45,080 bases of DNA. Origin: a virus. Of this stretch, positions 30,601 to 38,514 are shown piece by piece. Positions within the stretch are counted from its first letter, which is position 1; each line of letters begins with the position of its first letter. Position numbers and translations under genes: made by a program. The stretch lies in the IMG/VR virus record IMGVR_UViG_3300033148_003978, positions 1-45,080 of that record. One strand, written 5' to 3'. The notes below the pieces were generated by a model, which was given only the letters and a program-made list of their open reading frames with translations, did no database searches and had not been told where the DNA came from.

Positions 30601-33466
30601 GAACGCTTTCCAGGAAGGTGCGAGAGAAGTTGTTAAGAACCATAAGAATCTTGCCGCTTATGCGAAGGCCAGACTTAAAGGATTGGTTGTTAATAACGCA
30701 ACGGTAAATAAATTACTGAGTGCGGTATCACGTCCGAGAACGACTGGCGAACAAGTGTCCGCAATGGCGGCGATTGAAGTAATAGCACAAAGAGCAGAAC
30801 ACGCAAAGGCGGTATCAGACCTTAAAAAGACTGTGATGTTCGTTAATAAAAAGACCGGCCAGATAATGCAGAAGGGTGGTATTAGGCCGGAGTTTCTTGA
30901 ACGCATACAGGATGTATTAAACTCTTTCGTCTTCAAGAAACCATCAGGCCGGAAAATAAAAGGCCGCAAACAAACACTGCAACAAAGAGTAGTCAGTCTC
31001 AAAAAACATCTTGAGGGCTTGCGTTCTTCGTTAGACAGTAAATATAACAGAGAATTTGCAGAGGAATTACTACCTACACGATTAGTTGAATCTGTTGATA
31101 AACTTGGCGTGTCGTCTTTGGCTGATATGACCGCTGAAGAAATAGATGAAATCAATAGAGATATAACATCATTACTCCATCAGAACAGGACAAAGAATCG
31201 GCTCATCCTTGAGAGAATAGCTCGTAACGCCGCCGAGGACATCAATCAGATGATGGCTGAATCTGATAATGTAACAGATAAGAAACTTATCGAGGTCGGC
31301 GATGAGGTCAAGCCCAAGCCAGAAGGGGCAATGGGGAAGGCCGTTGCCGTTACTGGGGGCAGGTTTAATCACGGCCTTGAAACTTTAATAGACACTCTTG
31401 ACGGTGGTCAATTTGGAATACTACACAAAAATATAGCACAGAACTTCTCAGATGGCAGACGAAAAAGAGCAAGATTTTTCAAGAAACTCGATACTTTCGT
31501 TGAAGCCGAGATGAAAAAAGCTGGTATTACTTTAGATGACGTACAAGAATTAAGCCCTGCTTTTTATAGAATGCTTAAGGGCAAGAAAGGATTGAAGCTC
31601 AGGGATAAAATTTTAGTGAAAATAGGCATAGTCGAAAAACACAAAACTCACGAAGTTATTCTCGGCGGCAAAAGATTTAATCTTACAATGGCCGAAATTA
31701 TGAGTATTTATATGCACGCTCAAGCAAAATACAATTTAATGGCTATGCTTGAAAGTGGCGTTGCGGTTCAAGACGGTGTTACCAACGTTGTTAGTAGGGT
31801 CAGGGATGTTGATGTTACCGAGATAGAAGCAATAGATAAACTCATAAAGTCTAACCCAAAAGCGTTAAGGCTTTGCGAAATCGCTGCCGAAACATACGAT
31901 ACTATATTCAAAGATGCAATCAACCAAGTATCAGTATCATTAAAGGGTATTGAACTTGCCAAAGAAGAAAATTATTGGCATATCCAAAGATACAGAGGAA
32001 AAGTGTGGATTCCAGGTACGGAAACATATCGAATATCAGAGTTAGAATCAGAAGGCCGACTTCAAAAAAGAGAGGGAAGTGATTATCCGATACGAATAAA
32101 TGACTTCTTTGCTCAAACATTAGCCGACAGACAGGCGATAGGCGAATATGTAGGGATGGCTCAAGCGTACCGAGCGGCGAAAATGTTGTTAAATTATAAG
32201 CCGTGGCAAGAGAAAATGGAATTAAAGGGTTATGGTGATGAACTTGAAAAACTTGCTGTTATAATCAAAAGAACTTCACAGTCCAAACAAGGCGGCTATG
32301 ATATTACATCGGGCTTTGTAGGAAAACTACTTCGTGGCCTTACTCGTTCAGTTCTCGGCAATCCAGTGATTATGGCAAGTCAGTATGTATCTGTGCACGG
32401 ATACTTTACTGAAACCGACTTTAAGTATATAAAGGCATTGAAATTCCTGCCGTTCCAGAAAGACATTGATAGATACCTTGAACATTGGACACGATATTGG
32501 GAAAGAATGAACGGTGTTGTTTCGTCTATAGCTTTACAGGAATTAACTAATTCTGACCAAGGGTTGAGAGTTCTTTTCCATAAGACTGATTATATAAACT
32601 TAATAACAGTCGGCATACACAAGGTCGATATGATGGCTATTACCGAAGCGGGCAGGATTACCGAAGCTGAAATGGCCGATGATAATCTTGGTGGTAAAGC
32701 AAAGAAGTATTGGGACAGAGAAGGAATCAACCCGACAACATTAGAATTTGAATCAACTGAATACTGGGATGCGTTTAACAAGAGAGCGGATTATCTTGTA
32801 CGCCGGACTCAACCTATGTTTGACAAAGAGAATCGTTCGGTTTTAACTGGTGCTGAAACTGGACTGACAAGGTCTTTCGTTTTATTCCGGTCGTATATAG
32901 ACCAGCCGTTGCGGATGTTTGCGAGAAACCAAACAGCATTAGCAAACAATCAAATATCTAAAAAAGAATATGCACAGCAAACAGGGCTTATACTTGGTGG
33001 ATTGTATGGCTATGCGCTGTTAAGGCATATTCTCGATAAACTCATATATCAAGACGACGACGATGTTTCTGATGTAATGCTTGAAATGATGATGTCTCCT
33101 GTCAAGCTCCTCACCTTTGTCGGCTATCCGATATTACAGTTATCCAAAAGGGTTTTTGATATAGCTAAAGGCAAAAGAGTATCTTTTTTCACCCCCGAAT
33201 TTGACACTATTGCAACTTCATTCGTTGATTCAGTATTAGATAATTCGACTGAAATAGCTACCGGAATTGGTTTTTGGCTAAAAGGCGATACTGACGTATT
33301 CCAATCAGGGCCGAGGAAATGGGAATTGAAATCATCGGCCTATATTTCTGATGGGGTAAAAGGTCTATTTATAGACATACTTACACTTATAGGTATTCCC
33401 ACAAGAACAGCAAGTAAAATATACGATGGCTGGCTAAAAGAAAACGAAGAAGTCTTTAAATTATAA
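27638..33466 (+). CDS. Giant internal virion (DNA ejection) protein, 1942 aa
   Basis: The largest gene, starting at the TAATG overlap (27638) with GGAGAAG upstream. It occupies the place of T7 gp16, the long ejection protein. Residues about 330-450 hold hydrophobic segments (AGFAAFLTTGNPYAFGVPIG). A low-complexity linker at about 580-830 contains three KPTGA repeats, two of them from 33-bp identical DNA (29897-29929 and 30092-30124). The C-terminal 900 residues are helical, with a membrane-like GLILGGLYGYALL stretch near 1790. I see no clear lysozyme or polymerase motif. Confidence 0.75.
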   Translation: MPITAEQQDLRNQLLEPTESQQALRKRLLGVQRPEGQEQVMKDLPFAIQDGVYFEDVLNSESRELFKQRLSVSDDPNFIRDKHVASLKIAFDNDLPFEDAYAMFDDYAKTKYEGNSKAAAADLKKQLGETVAFSEKLTPEQVQEEKVLERKHEIQLDPIKAFPEEFHSLYKPLNSKEWEQARGRRIKPGLQISPFAPTVPLLESPVPQDFYQKSKFEQIALTMDARAKLLPEGDPLKEKYSKWKSVIGLRMSLLAAPFEEVEKRQRGGVFPEVTRGAVSGLIDIAGRGLEIFAREIAPLSVFDPEQVAKASVVLREFAQTKALSPPEGDSYAFQMGRVSSQLGAGFAAFLTTGNPYAFGVPIGILEYSNTREEALAAGATEEQAELAATGVALVNMAIEQWQFKTIRGFATKGVRDAIRKRATNFTMKNALAFTGAVTLDSAKLMATGAIQEGIQSTVSGGAVAIFDPSSIRNIPKQALMEGWYGAGAELLFGGLGRVWTNAKVARQNAQTRKALVSLDEALVEDTGIAPARAAEIVNEAVDLAAKATDKDEAAKVFLTSVNDQLGTKEAVEQEVERPITEEIAETERFEVVEPTPEATAAPSEAELPAEGIKVPPKPTGAIEGKGLPKDADLTYKDKIADIAEGDTKAAMQIYEKHVEETGKQIAKVISERTDIANIDKGDWGSATSYYFDIENADGEQITIRISDHPEVYGGVDISLNSNDSVKENIEIAKWLIEKEWGKLTEAKPVAAAKQAQPTLKPTGAITEPSVKIGKEFDYAGAPYKITDIEGDRVTTERTDITAEPRVWDKAGLQVELAKQAQPTLKPTGAVEVIDNETGKVLKFNTRAEADAKIKELRQEQAGGISFEKIQWKRKSGEVVETTRGELTVELNRLTSDLDKRLADNKIKTTEDVKQAESDWQDINSMRESLGYAKGEKPFKIIRAKGKDIRTIKNIKSRIWQSIKPKTASGLTTSQVINAVMKGMEKSARNAFQEGAREVVKNHKNLAAYAKARLKGLVVNNATVNKLLSAVSRPRTTGEQVSAMAAIEVIAQRAEHAKAVSDLKKTVMFVNKKTGQIMQKGGIRPEFLERIQDVLNSFVFKKPSGRKIKGRKQTLQQRVVSLKKHLEGLRSSLDSKYNREFAEELLPTRLVESVDKLGVSSLADMTAEEIDEINRDITSLLHQNRTKNRLILERIARNAAEDINQMMAESDNVTDKKLIEVGDEVKPKPEGAMGKAVAVTGGRFNHGLETLIDTLDGGQFGILHKNIAQNFSDGRRKRARFFKKLDTFVEAEMKKAGITLDDVQELSPAFYRMLKGKKGLKLRDKILVKIGIVEKHKTHEVILGGKRFNLTMAEIMSIYMHAQAKYNLMAMLESGVAVQDGVTNVVSRVRDVDVTEIEAIDKLIKSNPKALRLCEIAAETYDTIFKDAINQVSVSLKGIELAKEENYWHIQRYRGKVWIPGTETYRISELESEGRLQKREGSDYPIRINDFFAQTLADRQAIGEYVGMAQAYRAAKMLLNYKPWQEKMELKGYGDELEKLAVIIKRTSQSKQGGYDITSGFVGKLLRGLTRSVLGNPVIMASQYVSVHGYFTETDFKYIKALKFLPFQKDIDRYLEHWTRYWERMNGVVSSIALQELTNSDQGLRVLFHKTDYINLITVGIHKVDMMAITEAGRITEAEMADDNLGGKAKKYWDREGINPTTLEFESTEYWDAFNKRADYLVRRTQPMFDKENRSVLTGAETGLTRSFVLFRSYIDQPLRMFARNQTALANNQISKKEYAQQTGLILGGLYGYALLRHILDKLIYQDDDDVSDVMLEMMMSPVKLLTFVGYPILQLSKRVFDIAKGKRVSFFTPEFDTIATSFVDSVLDNSTEIATGIGFWLKGDTDVFQSGPRKWELKSSAYISDGVKGLFIDILTLIGIPTRTASKIYDGWLKENEEVFKL
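29485..30124 (+). repeat. Repeats in the linker of the giant ejection protein
   Basis: Two identical 33-base units (29897-29929 and 30092-30124) encode QAQPTLKPTGA; a third, shorter copy of 16 bases (29485-29500) encodes KPTGA. They separate folded modules of the protein, like repeated hinges. Exact DNA identity points to recent duplication or conversion. Confidence 0.8.
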
Positions 33467-33505
33467 GGGCCAACATAACACCATAGTTTAATAAAGGGGT
33501 TAAAA

Positions 33506-33775
33506 ATGGCAAAGGACAAAAACGGCAAAAACGGCAGGTTGAGAATCATAGGCTTAATTGTAACTTTGGCGGTTCTGTTTGCTGGGATTGTCGGTACGTG
33601 GGCGCTATACGGGGAGAATATCGAGGATAACAAAATCGTTCTCGAAAAACACGACATCCGCTTAGAGAAAACTGAAGACGATATGGCAGAGGTTAAGTCC
33701 GATATTAAGGTTATCCGCGTAGAGCAAAGATATATCCGAGATGGTATCGAAGAAATTAAGTCTCGATTAAAATGA
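33506..33775 (+). CDS. Membrane-anchored coiled-coil protein, 89 aa
   Basis: A basic N-terminus (KDKNGKNGRLR) and one transmembrane segment (about 14-36, IIGLIVTLAVLFAGIVGTWAL) precede a heptad coiled coil (about 46-88, KIVLEKHDIRLEKTEDDMAE). This layout matches i-spanin or holin/XhlA-like lysis proteins. It follows the last virion gene and is coupled by ATGA to another coiled-coil mini-gene. Confidence 0.7.
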   Translation: MAKDKNGKNGRLRIIGLIVTLAVLFAGIVGTWALYGENIEDNKIVLEKHDIRLEKTEDDMAEVKSDIKVIRVEQRYIRDGIEEIKSRLK

Positions 33776-33906
33776 CCGAAACCGAAGAGCTAAAAGCCGA
33801 AATAGAATCACTGAAACGGCAGCTTGAAGAGTTGAGGACTTTCATTAAAGAGAGCCTGCTCAAACCCCCTGACAATCTGGACAATAAACCGCACAATACC
33901 CCCTAA
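33772..33906 (+). CDS. Small coiled-coil protein, 44 aa
   Basis: MTETEELKAEIESLKRQLEE..., a single heptad helix ending in a Pro/Asn-rich tail. ATGA overlap with the preceding membrane protein suggests a partner that binds its coiled coil. Last gene of the late operon. Confidence 0.6.
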   Translation: MTETEELKAEIESLKRQLEELRTFIKESLLKPPDNLDNKPHNTP

Positions 33907-34003
33907 TACTTTGTGCAGGAATTTTTTTATAAATTTTTTCCCGCCCAAAATCCCTGTTTATAGCCTGAAAATCACGGTTTTTTCAAAACTCCTTAAAAAC
34001 TTC
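33907..34003. other. AT-rich intergenic gap at the end of the late operon
   Basis: The 97 bases contain long T runs (after 33921 and 33937) but no stem strong enough to call a terminator. Late transcription may end here inefficiently or need Rho. Confidence 0.4.
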
Positions 34004-34031
34004 TTGACAACGCCGATGTAAGTGTTATGAT
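34004..34031 (+). promoter_or_regulatory. Rightward early promoter
   Basis: TTGACA at 34004-34009, a 16-base spacer and TATGAT at 34026-34031. Transcription would begin near 34038, at the foot of a structured leader, and run through the lysozyme, recombination and replication genes to the terminator at 1718 past the window junction. Confidence 0.75.
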
Positions 34032-34041
34032 AAAGTTATGA

Positions 34042-34139
34042 ATAAGGTGCTGGATATCACGACTCATAACATAACAAAGGCCGCAGAATCTCCGACTCAA
34101 TTCGACTTCAGCATCTTATCAGGTCGGCCTGCGGTCTTT
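34042..34139 (+). promoter_or_regulatory. Structured leader RNA of the rightward early operon
   Basis: Helix A is ATAAGGTGCTG (34042-34052) with CAGCATCTTAT (34109-34119), one G-U. Helix B is AAAGGCCGCA (34076-34085) with TGCGGTCTTT (34130-34139), one G-U. Helix C, CCGAC/GTCGG (34092-34096 and 34123-34127), is inside B. A and B are interleaved, as in the leftward leader at 3102-3188. Both leaders have a first loop of about 23-25 bases, a three-base A'-to-B' link, a shared GGCCGC/GCGGTC helix with the same G-U pair, and a TATTTGA/TAATTTGA tail. Confidence 0.65.
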
Positions 34140-34165
34140 GTAATTTGATAAAAGGATATAAAAAT

Positions 34166-34588
34166 ATGTGTATTGGCAAAGGAATGATAATCAGGCGTGG
34201 TCAAATATGGCCAGATTACGTAATGAGTAGCAATGATCACCAACCTTTGGTGGAAAAATTCAAATTGGAAGATGATAAATTGATTGACCGTGATTTCGTA
34301 AGGATTGAACTTCTACCATTAAATTCATTGACTTCAATTAAACCGAAAGACTGGGAGTTCCGAGTTGACGAGGTGGGCACTCTGCCGACCTGGTTCAGAA
34401 AAACCCAAGTCGATTGGGAGTTCAAATGCAAAGAGTTGCTGGTTAAAAAAATAATACCTAATTGGGTTAAAAATGGTGTAAGCGGGTCTTTATACCTTCA
34501 AGGCACGCCGCTAAAGTCTCTCGGCCAGCTTAAATCTGTAGGTGGGTATTTATACCTTCAAGGCACGCCGCTAAAAAGGTTGCAATGA
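34166..34588 (+). CDS. Phage protein with a short leucine-rich-like repeat end, 140 aa
   Basis: ATG at 34166 follows AAAGGATATAAAA. The N-terminal ~105 residues are mixed, with several Trp (RRGQIWPDYV, KPKDWEFRV, VDWEFKC). The C-terminus has two copies of SLYLQGTPLKSL / YLYLQGTPLKRL, the phage leucine-rich repeat pattern that usually occurs in long arrays. The frame stops within the second unit, so the array may be shortened. The stop overlaps the lysozyme start (34585). Confidence 0.65.
   Translation: MCIGKGMIIRRGQIWPDYVMSSNDHQPLVEKFKLEDDKLIDRDFVRIELLPLNSLTSIKPKDWEFRVDEVGTLPTWFRKTQVDWEFKCKELLVKKIIPNWVKNGVSGSLYLQGTPLKSLGQLKSVGGYLYLQGTPLKRLQ
34489..34575 (+). repeat. Two 27-bp direct repeats, 60-bp period
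   Basis: Bases 34489-34515 and 34549-34575 are identical and encode the LYLQGTPLK parts of the leucine-rich-like repeat. The period of 60 bases equals 20 residues. Slippage between units could lengthen or shorten the protein. Confidence 0.85.
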
Positions 34589-35106
34589 AATTTCTTAATA
34601 TGGCTACTATTTTTTCCGTTGGTTTTTTAATCGGGTTATATTTACCCAGAGCGGACGTGTCATCACCCTCCTCCGAAGCTGTGGCTGGGGCGCAAAAACC
34701 CCAGTCCAGCTTTAATGATTTGCTCGATGCTATTGAATGGGTTGAAAGCAAAGGCGATGCCAACGCTGTCGGTGATAACGGCAAGGCTGTTGGAGCATTT
34801 CAAATCCACAAGATTTATATTGATGATTTGAACCGAATTTATAAGTCAAGGCATACGGACAAGTTTTCAACCCCTATTCGCTGGAGCGATTTTCACAGGA
34901 AAAGTAAAGTTTGTAGTAGGTTGATGGTGCGGGATTACTTGCGACATTATGCTACTGCTAAAAGAATTGGCAGAGAGCCAACATTAGAAGATATGGCTCG
35001 AATCCACAATGGCGGGCCGACTGGGTACAAAAAAGAATCTACCAAAAAATACTGGCAAAAAATCAAGTCCAGATTGGAGACGCAAAATGCTAAACTTGCT
35101 AAATGA
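34585..35106 (+). CDS. Lysozyme-like muralytic transglycosylase (endolysin candidate)
   Basis: 173 residues. A hydrophobic N-terminal segment (about 5-20) can act as a signal anchor, followed by a Ser/Ala linker. The catalytic-domain pattern is AIEWVESKGDANAVGDNGKA (Glu54 in the ES pair as the likely acid), GAFQIHKIYIDDLNR, then MARIHNGGPTGYKK (about 137-150). This is the GEWL/SLT-like family common in phages and PVC bacteria. It cleaves peptidoglycan at lysis. It lies near the start of the early operon, not beside the late genes, so timing may depend on membrane release. Confidence 0.8.
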   Translation: MKFLNMATIFSVGFLIGLYLPRADVSSPSSEAVAGAQKPQSSFNDLLDAIEWVESKGDANAVGDNGKAVGAFQIHKIYIDDLNRIYKSRHTDKFSTPIRWSDFHRKSKVCSRLMVRDYLRHYATAKRIGREPTLEDMARIHNGGPTGYKKESTKKYWQKIKSRLETQNAKLAK

Positions 35107-35182
35107 ATTTCTTCAATGGTCTTTTATTATTTTCGCTTTATTAGCAATACTCGGCCACTGTTTGTGGCATAAGGACGAATAA
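35087..35182 (+). CDS. Tiny membrane protein, 31 aa, downstream of the lysozyme
   Basis: ATG at 35087 with GGAGA six bases upstream, overlapping the lysozyme 3' end. One hydrophobic segment (about 8-26, FLQWSFIIFALLAILGHCL) and a charged tail WHKDE. Position next to the lysozyme makes a holin- or pinholin-like role worth considering; the size is at the lower limit. Confidence 0.55.
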   Translation: MLNLLNEFLQWSFIIFALLAILGHCLWHKDE

Positions 35183-35183
35183 A

Positions 35184-35480
35184 ATGTATGAGCAAGGAAA
35201 CTTGAATTTCGCTCACGCAAGGAACACAGACCCGCCACAGTCTTATATGGCTGCGGACTCTATGACAGTTGAGAAGTTAACGAAAGGCCGTAGGGAAGTG
35301 TTATGGGCGGTGAATCGTTGGCCAGGTTGCACAGCTAAACAGATTGACAAGTATTGGTCAGATGGCAAAGCCCACCGCCGGGCAAAAGAGCTTGAAGATT
35401 TGGGCTTGATAACCAGAGACCCACGAGGCCGTGAAATGAAGTTATTTATAACAGAAAAAGGAAAGGAGATGTTGAAATGA
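35184..35480 (+). CDS. Winged-helix DNA-binding protein, 98 aa
   Basis: Residues about 34-98 form a winged helix: GRREVLWAVNRWPGCTAKQI, then DGKAHRRAKELEDLGLITRD as helix 3 and wing lead, and MKLFITEKGKEML as the final strand/helix, as in MarR/PadR-like regulators. Upstream AAGGACGAATAAA. A likely transcription regulator of the early operon. Confidence 0.75.
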   Translation: MYEQGNLNFAHARNTDPPQSYMAADSMTVEKLTKGRREVLWAVNRWPGCTAKQIDKYWSDGKAHRRAKELEDLGLITRDPRGREMKLFITEKGKEMLK

Positions 35481-35719
35481 CAAATCTATACGAAAGAATT
35501 AAGCAAGCTGATGATGCCCAGTCCCGCATAGAAGGCTGGTCTTTCGAGTGGCGATTTCGAGCATTTACTTCTCACGAGAAATTGTTCGCTAAACTTTTGC
35601 ACCGAACTAATCTACTAACACAATGTTGCCAATGTTATAATGTGCAGGATGATTCTGTCCGACCAGTAAAGTGTGAAGCGTGTGGCTCAAGTGATACTGT
35701 ATCATCTTATTATTGTTAG
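35477..35719 (+). CDS. Small zinc-ribbon protein, 80 aa
   Basis: ATGA overlap with the regulator gene. C-terminal cysteines: QCCQC (about 49-53) and VKCEACGSSD (about 64-73) make a zinc ribbon. The N-terminal half is helical with aromatic residues (GWSFEWRFRAF). Function unknown. Confidence 0.7.
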   Translation: MTNLYERIKQADDAQSRIEGWSFEWRFRAFTSHEKLFAKLLHRTNLLTQCCQCYNVQDDSVRPVKCEACGSSDTVSSYYC

Positions 35720-35750
35720 CGGGTAGAATACCGTCCTGTGGAGAATAAAA

Positions 35751-36362
35751 ATGCAAGTTTATAGTGATATAATACAAGGGTCTCAAGAATGGATAGACGT
35801 AAAACTTGGCATTGTTTCATCGAGCAACTTTGTTAAAGTCTTGGCTAAAGGTAAAGGCCAGACTCGAAAATTATATATGAGAAAACTGGTAGCGGAGCGA
35901 TTAACGGGCGAGTTGCAAGTTTCTTACACGGACAAGAATATGGAGGACGGCATAGAATTAGAGCCAGCCGCCAGAGAATATTACGAACTCCTGAACGATT
36001 GTACTGTCGAAGAAGTTGGCTTTGTAAAAAGAGATGACAATGTCGGAACATCCCCTGACGGATTAGTTGGTAACGATGGGCTTATTGAGATAAAATGCCC
36101 TATACCGTCAACACACATCGACACTCTCTTGGCTGACAAAATGCAGACCTGTTACATACCGCAAGTGCAAGGCCAGCTTTGGATTACCGAACGCAAGTGG
36201 TGTGATTGGATAAGCTACTGCCCGGCAGTATCTAAAAGGCCATTTTATTGTGTACGGATTAACAGGGACGAGACATACATAAAAGAATTAGCAATACAAG
36301 TAACTATCTTTGTCGGTGAATTAAAAAAGATGGTTGAGCAGATTACTGAGTCTGAATTTTAG
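35751..36362 (+). CDS. YqaJ-type (lambda Exo-like) recombination exonuclease
   Basis: 203 residues. N-terminal QGSQEWIDVKLGIVSSSNF is the usual YqaJ start. The active site is D103 in GTSPDGLVG and E113-x-K115 in LIEIKCP, with E69/E71 in GIELEP. It degrades one strand from DNA ends to give single strands for annealing. It forms a recombination set with the ERF protein and SSB two to three genes downstream. Confidence 0.9.
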   Translation: MQVYSDIIQGSQEWIDVKLGIVSSSNFVKVLAKGKGQTRKLYMRKLVAERLTGELQVSYTDKNMEDGIELEPAAREYYELLNDCTVEEVGFVKRDDNVGTSPDGLVGNDGLIEIKCPIPSTHIDTLLADKMQTCYIPQVQGQLWITERKWCDWISYCPAVSKRPFYCVRINRDETYIKELAIQVTIFVGELKKMVEQITESEF

Positions 36363-36375
36363 AAAGGATAGAATT

Positions 36376-37158
36376 ATGACAATTGAGACAATGAATTTAA
36401 CTGTTTTTGACCCTATCATGGCAACTTTGGTCAAGTTAGAAGCGCAGGACAAATCGCTTGTGTTTGACCATACTACGCCAGAAGGCGAAAAAGACCTGCG
36501 GTCGTGGGTTTATCGGGTACGGAGCGGCAGGAGCGACCTTGAGAAAGCAAGGGTTGCAGCAAAGGCCGAAGCGTTAGCCTATGGTAAGAAGGTTGACTCT
36601 TTGGCGAAAGAGCTAAAAGCCCCGTTTGATAAGATAATCACCGAAAGAATGAAACCACTGGACGAAATCGAAGCAAAGAAACGAGCAGATGCGGAGGCTA
36701 TTATCGAAGCGGAGCGGGTTGCGAAAGAAAAGGCCGAACAAGAAAGAATTGCCGACCTCGAAAGACGAGAGGCTGAAACTGCCCGCAAAGAAGCGGAGTT
36801 CAAAGAAAAGGAACGTCTTGAGCGAGAGAAGAATATCGCAGCCGAGGCAGCGGAAAAAGCTCGCAAGGATGCTATTGCAAAAGCTGAACGTGAAAAGGCA
36901 GAAGCTATTGAGGCCGAAAAGGAAAAGGCTCGTCGGATGGAGCGAGACCGTATTGCCAAAGAGGAAGCCGAGAAAGCCGAAAAGGAACGGCTTGCGAAGA
37001 TTGAAGCCGACCGAATCGCAAACAAGGAACATCGCGAAGAAATCGAACATTGTATAGGAGAGCAATTAAATGGGTTTATTGGCAATACAGCGATAACAAA
37101 TCACATAATGGATGCTCTCAAGGCAGGGCGAATCAGGAACGTAACAATCAATTATTAG
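36376..37158 (+). CDS. Long coiled-coil protein linked to the recombination genes, 260 aa
   Basis: ATG at 36376 after GAAAGGATAGAATT (an upstream in-frame start would overlap the exonuclease). Residues about 90-235 are a charged Glu/Lys/Ala/Arg coiled coil; the N- and C-terminal ends are small folded parts. Coiled-coil proteins between exonuclease and annealase genes are common in phages (DUF1351-like) and may scaffold the complex. The repetitive codons produce long shadow frames in other phases. Confidence 0.75.
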   Translation: MTIETMNLTVFDPIMATLVKLEAQDKSLVFDHTTPEGEKDLRSWVYRVRSGRSDLEKARVAAKAEALAYGKKVDSLAKELKAPFDKIITERMKPLDEIEAKKRADAEAIIEAERVAKEKAEQERIADLERREAETARKEAEFKEKERLEREKNIAAEAAEKARKDAIAKAEREKAEAIEAEKEKARRMERDRIAKEEAEKAEKERLAKIEADRIANKEHREEIEHCIGEQLNGFIGNTAITNHIMDALKAGRIRNVTINY

Positions 37159-37168
37159 GAGAATAAAA

Positions 37169-38134
37169 ATGGACACTGACATCCAAAAAACAGGGCCAAT
37201 ATCGCCGTTAGCGTCTGCCGCAGAGTTGGTAAGCAAAGATGGAAATATGGACGTTGCAAAATTAAAAGAACTTCTGGACGTTCAGGAAAGATGGGAAGCC
37301 AACGAAGCGAAAAAGGCATTTATGGTAGCGATGGCAGAATTTAAGGTAACCCCGCCAGAAATACTCAAAGACCAGACGGTATCGTATAAGCAAACCTCGT
37401 ACAAGCACGCCTCGTTACATAACGTAACCAGTTGTATCAATAAGGCTTTAAGCGAACACGGCCTTACAGCGTCCTGGGTAACATCGCAAGACAAAGAATT
37501 TATAAAAGTAACCTGTAAAATTACACATATTATGGGACATAGCGAAGAAACGAGCTTGACAGCCGCACCGGATACATCCGGCAGCAAGAATCCCATCCAA
37601 GCAATCGGCAGCACGGTAACTTATCTGCAACGGTACACACTGTTGGCTTTAGTAGGATTGGCAACCAGCGACCAAGATGACGATGGGGCTGAAAGCGGAA
37701 AAAATACTCCGCCAGCCTTGCCCACAATGACAACCGAAAATAAACATTGCCTGAAAGCGATTTGTGCAAAGTTGCAAGAATCACTGCCAGAGGGTAAGGT
37801 GGTTGACACCGACAAAGTAGCAAAGATTATGCTTGGCCTAAATAAGGGTGTGTATCCAAGCAAACTTGAAAAAGCTCCGGCTGCCGCCGCTATACTTATC
37901 AGTATGAAGCAACCTGACAGTTGGGCAAAAGAAACAGGCAGTGCGGCAGACGATGCGTTTGCAGCTTATTCAAAGCACTATTTTAAGGATATACCGCTTG
38001 GCCACAAGATATCTCGTGAGCGGTTCAATAGTTGTGCAGAGGGTTGCAACGTACCGGTAGATGGCACATCGGGGGCCAAATGGGCTATCGCAAATATTCC
38101 GCTTAAAAATACACTAATCGAAACGAAAGGATAG
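37169..38134 (+). CDS. ERF-family single-strand annealing protein
   Basis: 321 residues. The ERF core lies at about 45-175: KKAFMVAMAEFKVTPPEI, SYKHASLHNVTSCINKALSE, then NPIQAIGSTVTYLQRYTLLA and LVGLATSDQDDDG. It anneals complementary single strands, supporting circularisation or recombination with the YqaJ exonuclease. The C-terminal ~130 residues are less typical and may bind SSB or DNA. Confidence 0.9.
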   Translation: MDTDIQKTGPISPLASAAELVSKDGNMDVAKLKELLDVQERWEANEAKKAFMVAMAEFKVTPPEILKDQTVSYKQTSYKHASLHNVTSCINKALSEHGLTASWVTSQDKEFIKVTCKITHIMGHSEETSLTAAPDTSGSKNPIQAIGSTVTYLQRYTLLALVGLATSDQDDDGAESGKNTPPALPTMTTENKHCLKAICAKLQESLPEGKVVDTDKVAKIMLGLNKGVYPSKLEKAPAAAAILISMKQPDSWAKETGSAADDAFAAYSKHYFKDIPLGHKISRERFNSCAEGCNVPVDGTSGAKWAIANIPLKNTLIETKG

Positions 38135-38137
38135 GCA

Positions 38138-38512
38138 ATGAACTATAATTTATTGGTACTCGGAGGCAATATCACTCGTGAAGTTAAGTTGAGCTATACG
38201 CCTTCACAGGTGGAAATTGCTGATTTTGGTATTGCCGTCAACAAAAAGTACATCACGAAATCAGGCGAACAAAGGGAATCCGTGCTTTACATTGACTGCG
38301 TGGCATTTAAGAATAATGCTGTCAACTTAAACAAATACGTCTCCAATGGCAGCCCTATTTTATTAACCGGCGAACTTCAATTTGATACTTGGGAAAAAGA
38401 CGGCCAGCGGAAAAGCAAACACAAGATGTTGGTTCAATCGTTCCAATTTTTAGCCACAAAGCCCAAAGCAGAGCCGAAAAACGAACAGCCGCCGAGCGAA
38501 GAGGAGCCGTAG
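38138..38512 (+). CDS. ssb: Single-stranded DNA-binding protein
   Basis: 124 residues of an OB fold: NLLVLGGNITREVKLSY, VEIADFGIAVNKKY, SVLYIDCVAFKNNA, GSPILLTGELQFDTWEKDG, and a C-terminal acidic tail ending SEEEP, the usual partner-binding tip though without the terminal Phe. Part of the recombination and replication block. Confidence 0.92.
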   Translation: MNYNLLVLGGNITREVKLSYTPSQVEIADFGIAVNKKYITKSGEQRESVLYIDCVAFKNNAVNLNKYVSNGSPILLTGELQFDTWEKDGQRKSKHKMLVQSFQFLATKPKAEPKNEQPPSEEEP

Positions 38513-38514
38513 TA

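Noticed and set aside
36579-37085. Long open frames on both strands over the coiled-coil gene
   Set aside because: They are produced by the repetitive Glu/Lys/Ala codons of the real gene; their compositions (Ser/Phe/Arg-rich) are not protein-like and they have no ribosome sites.
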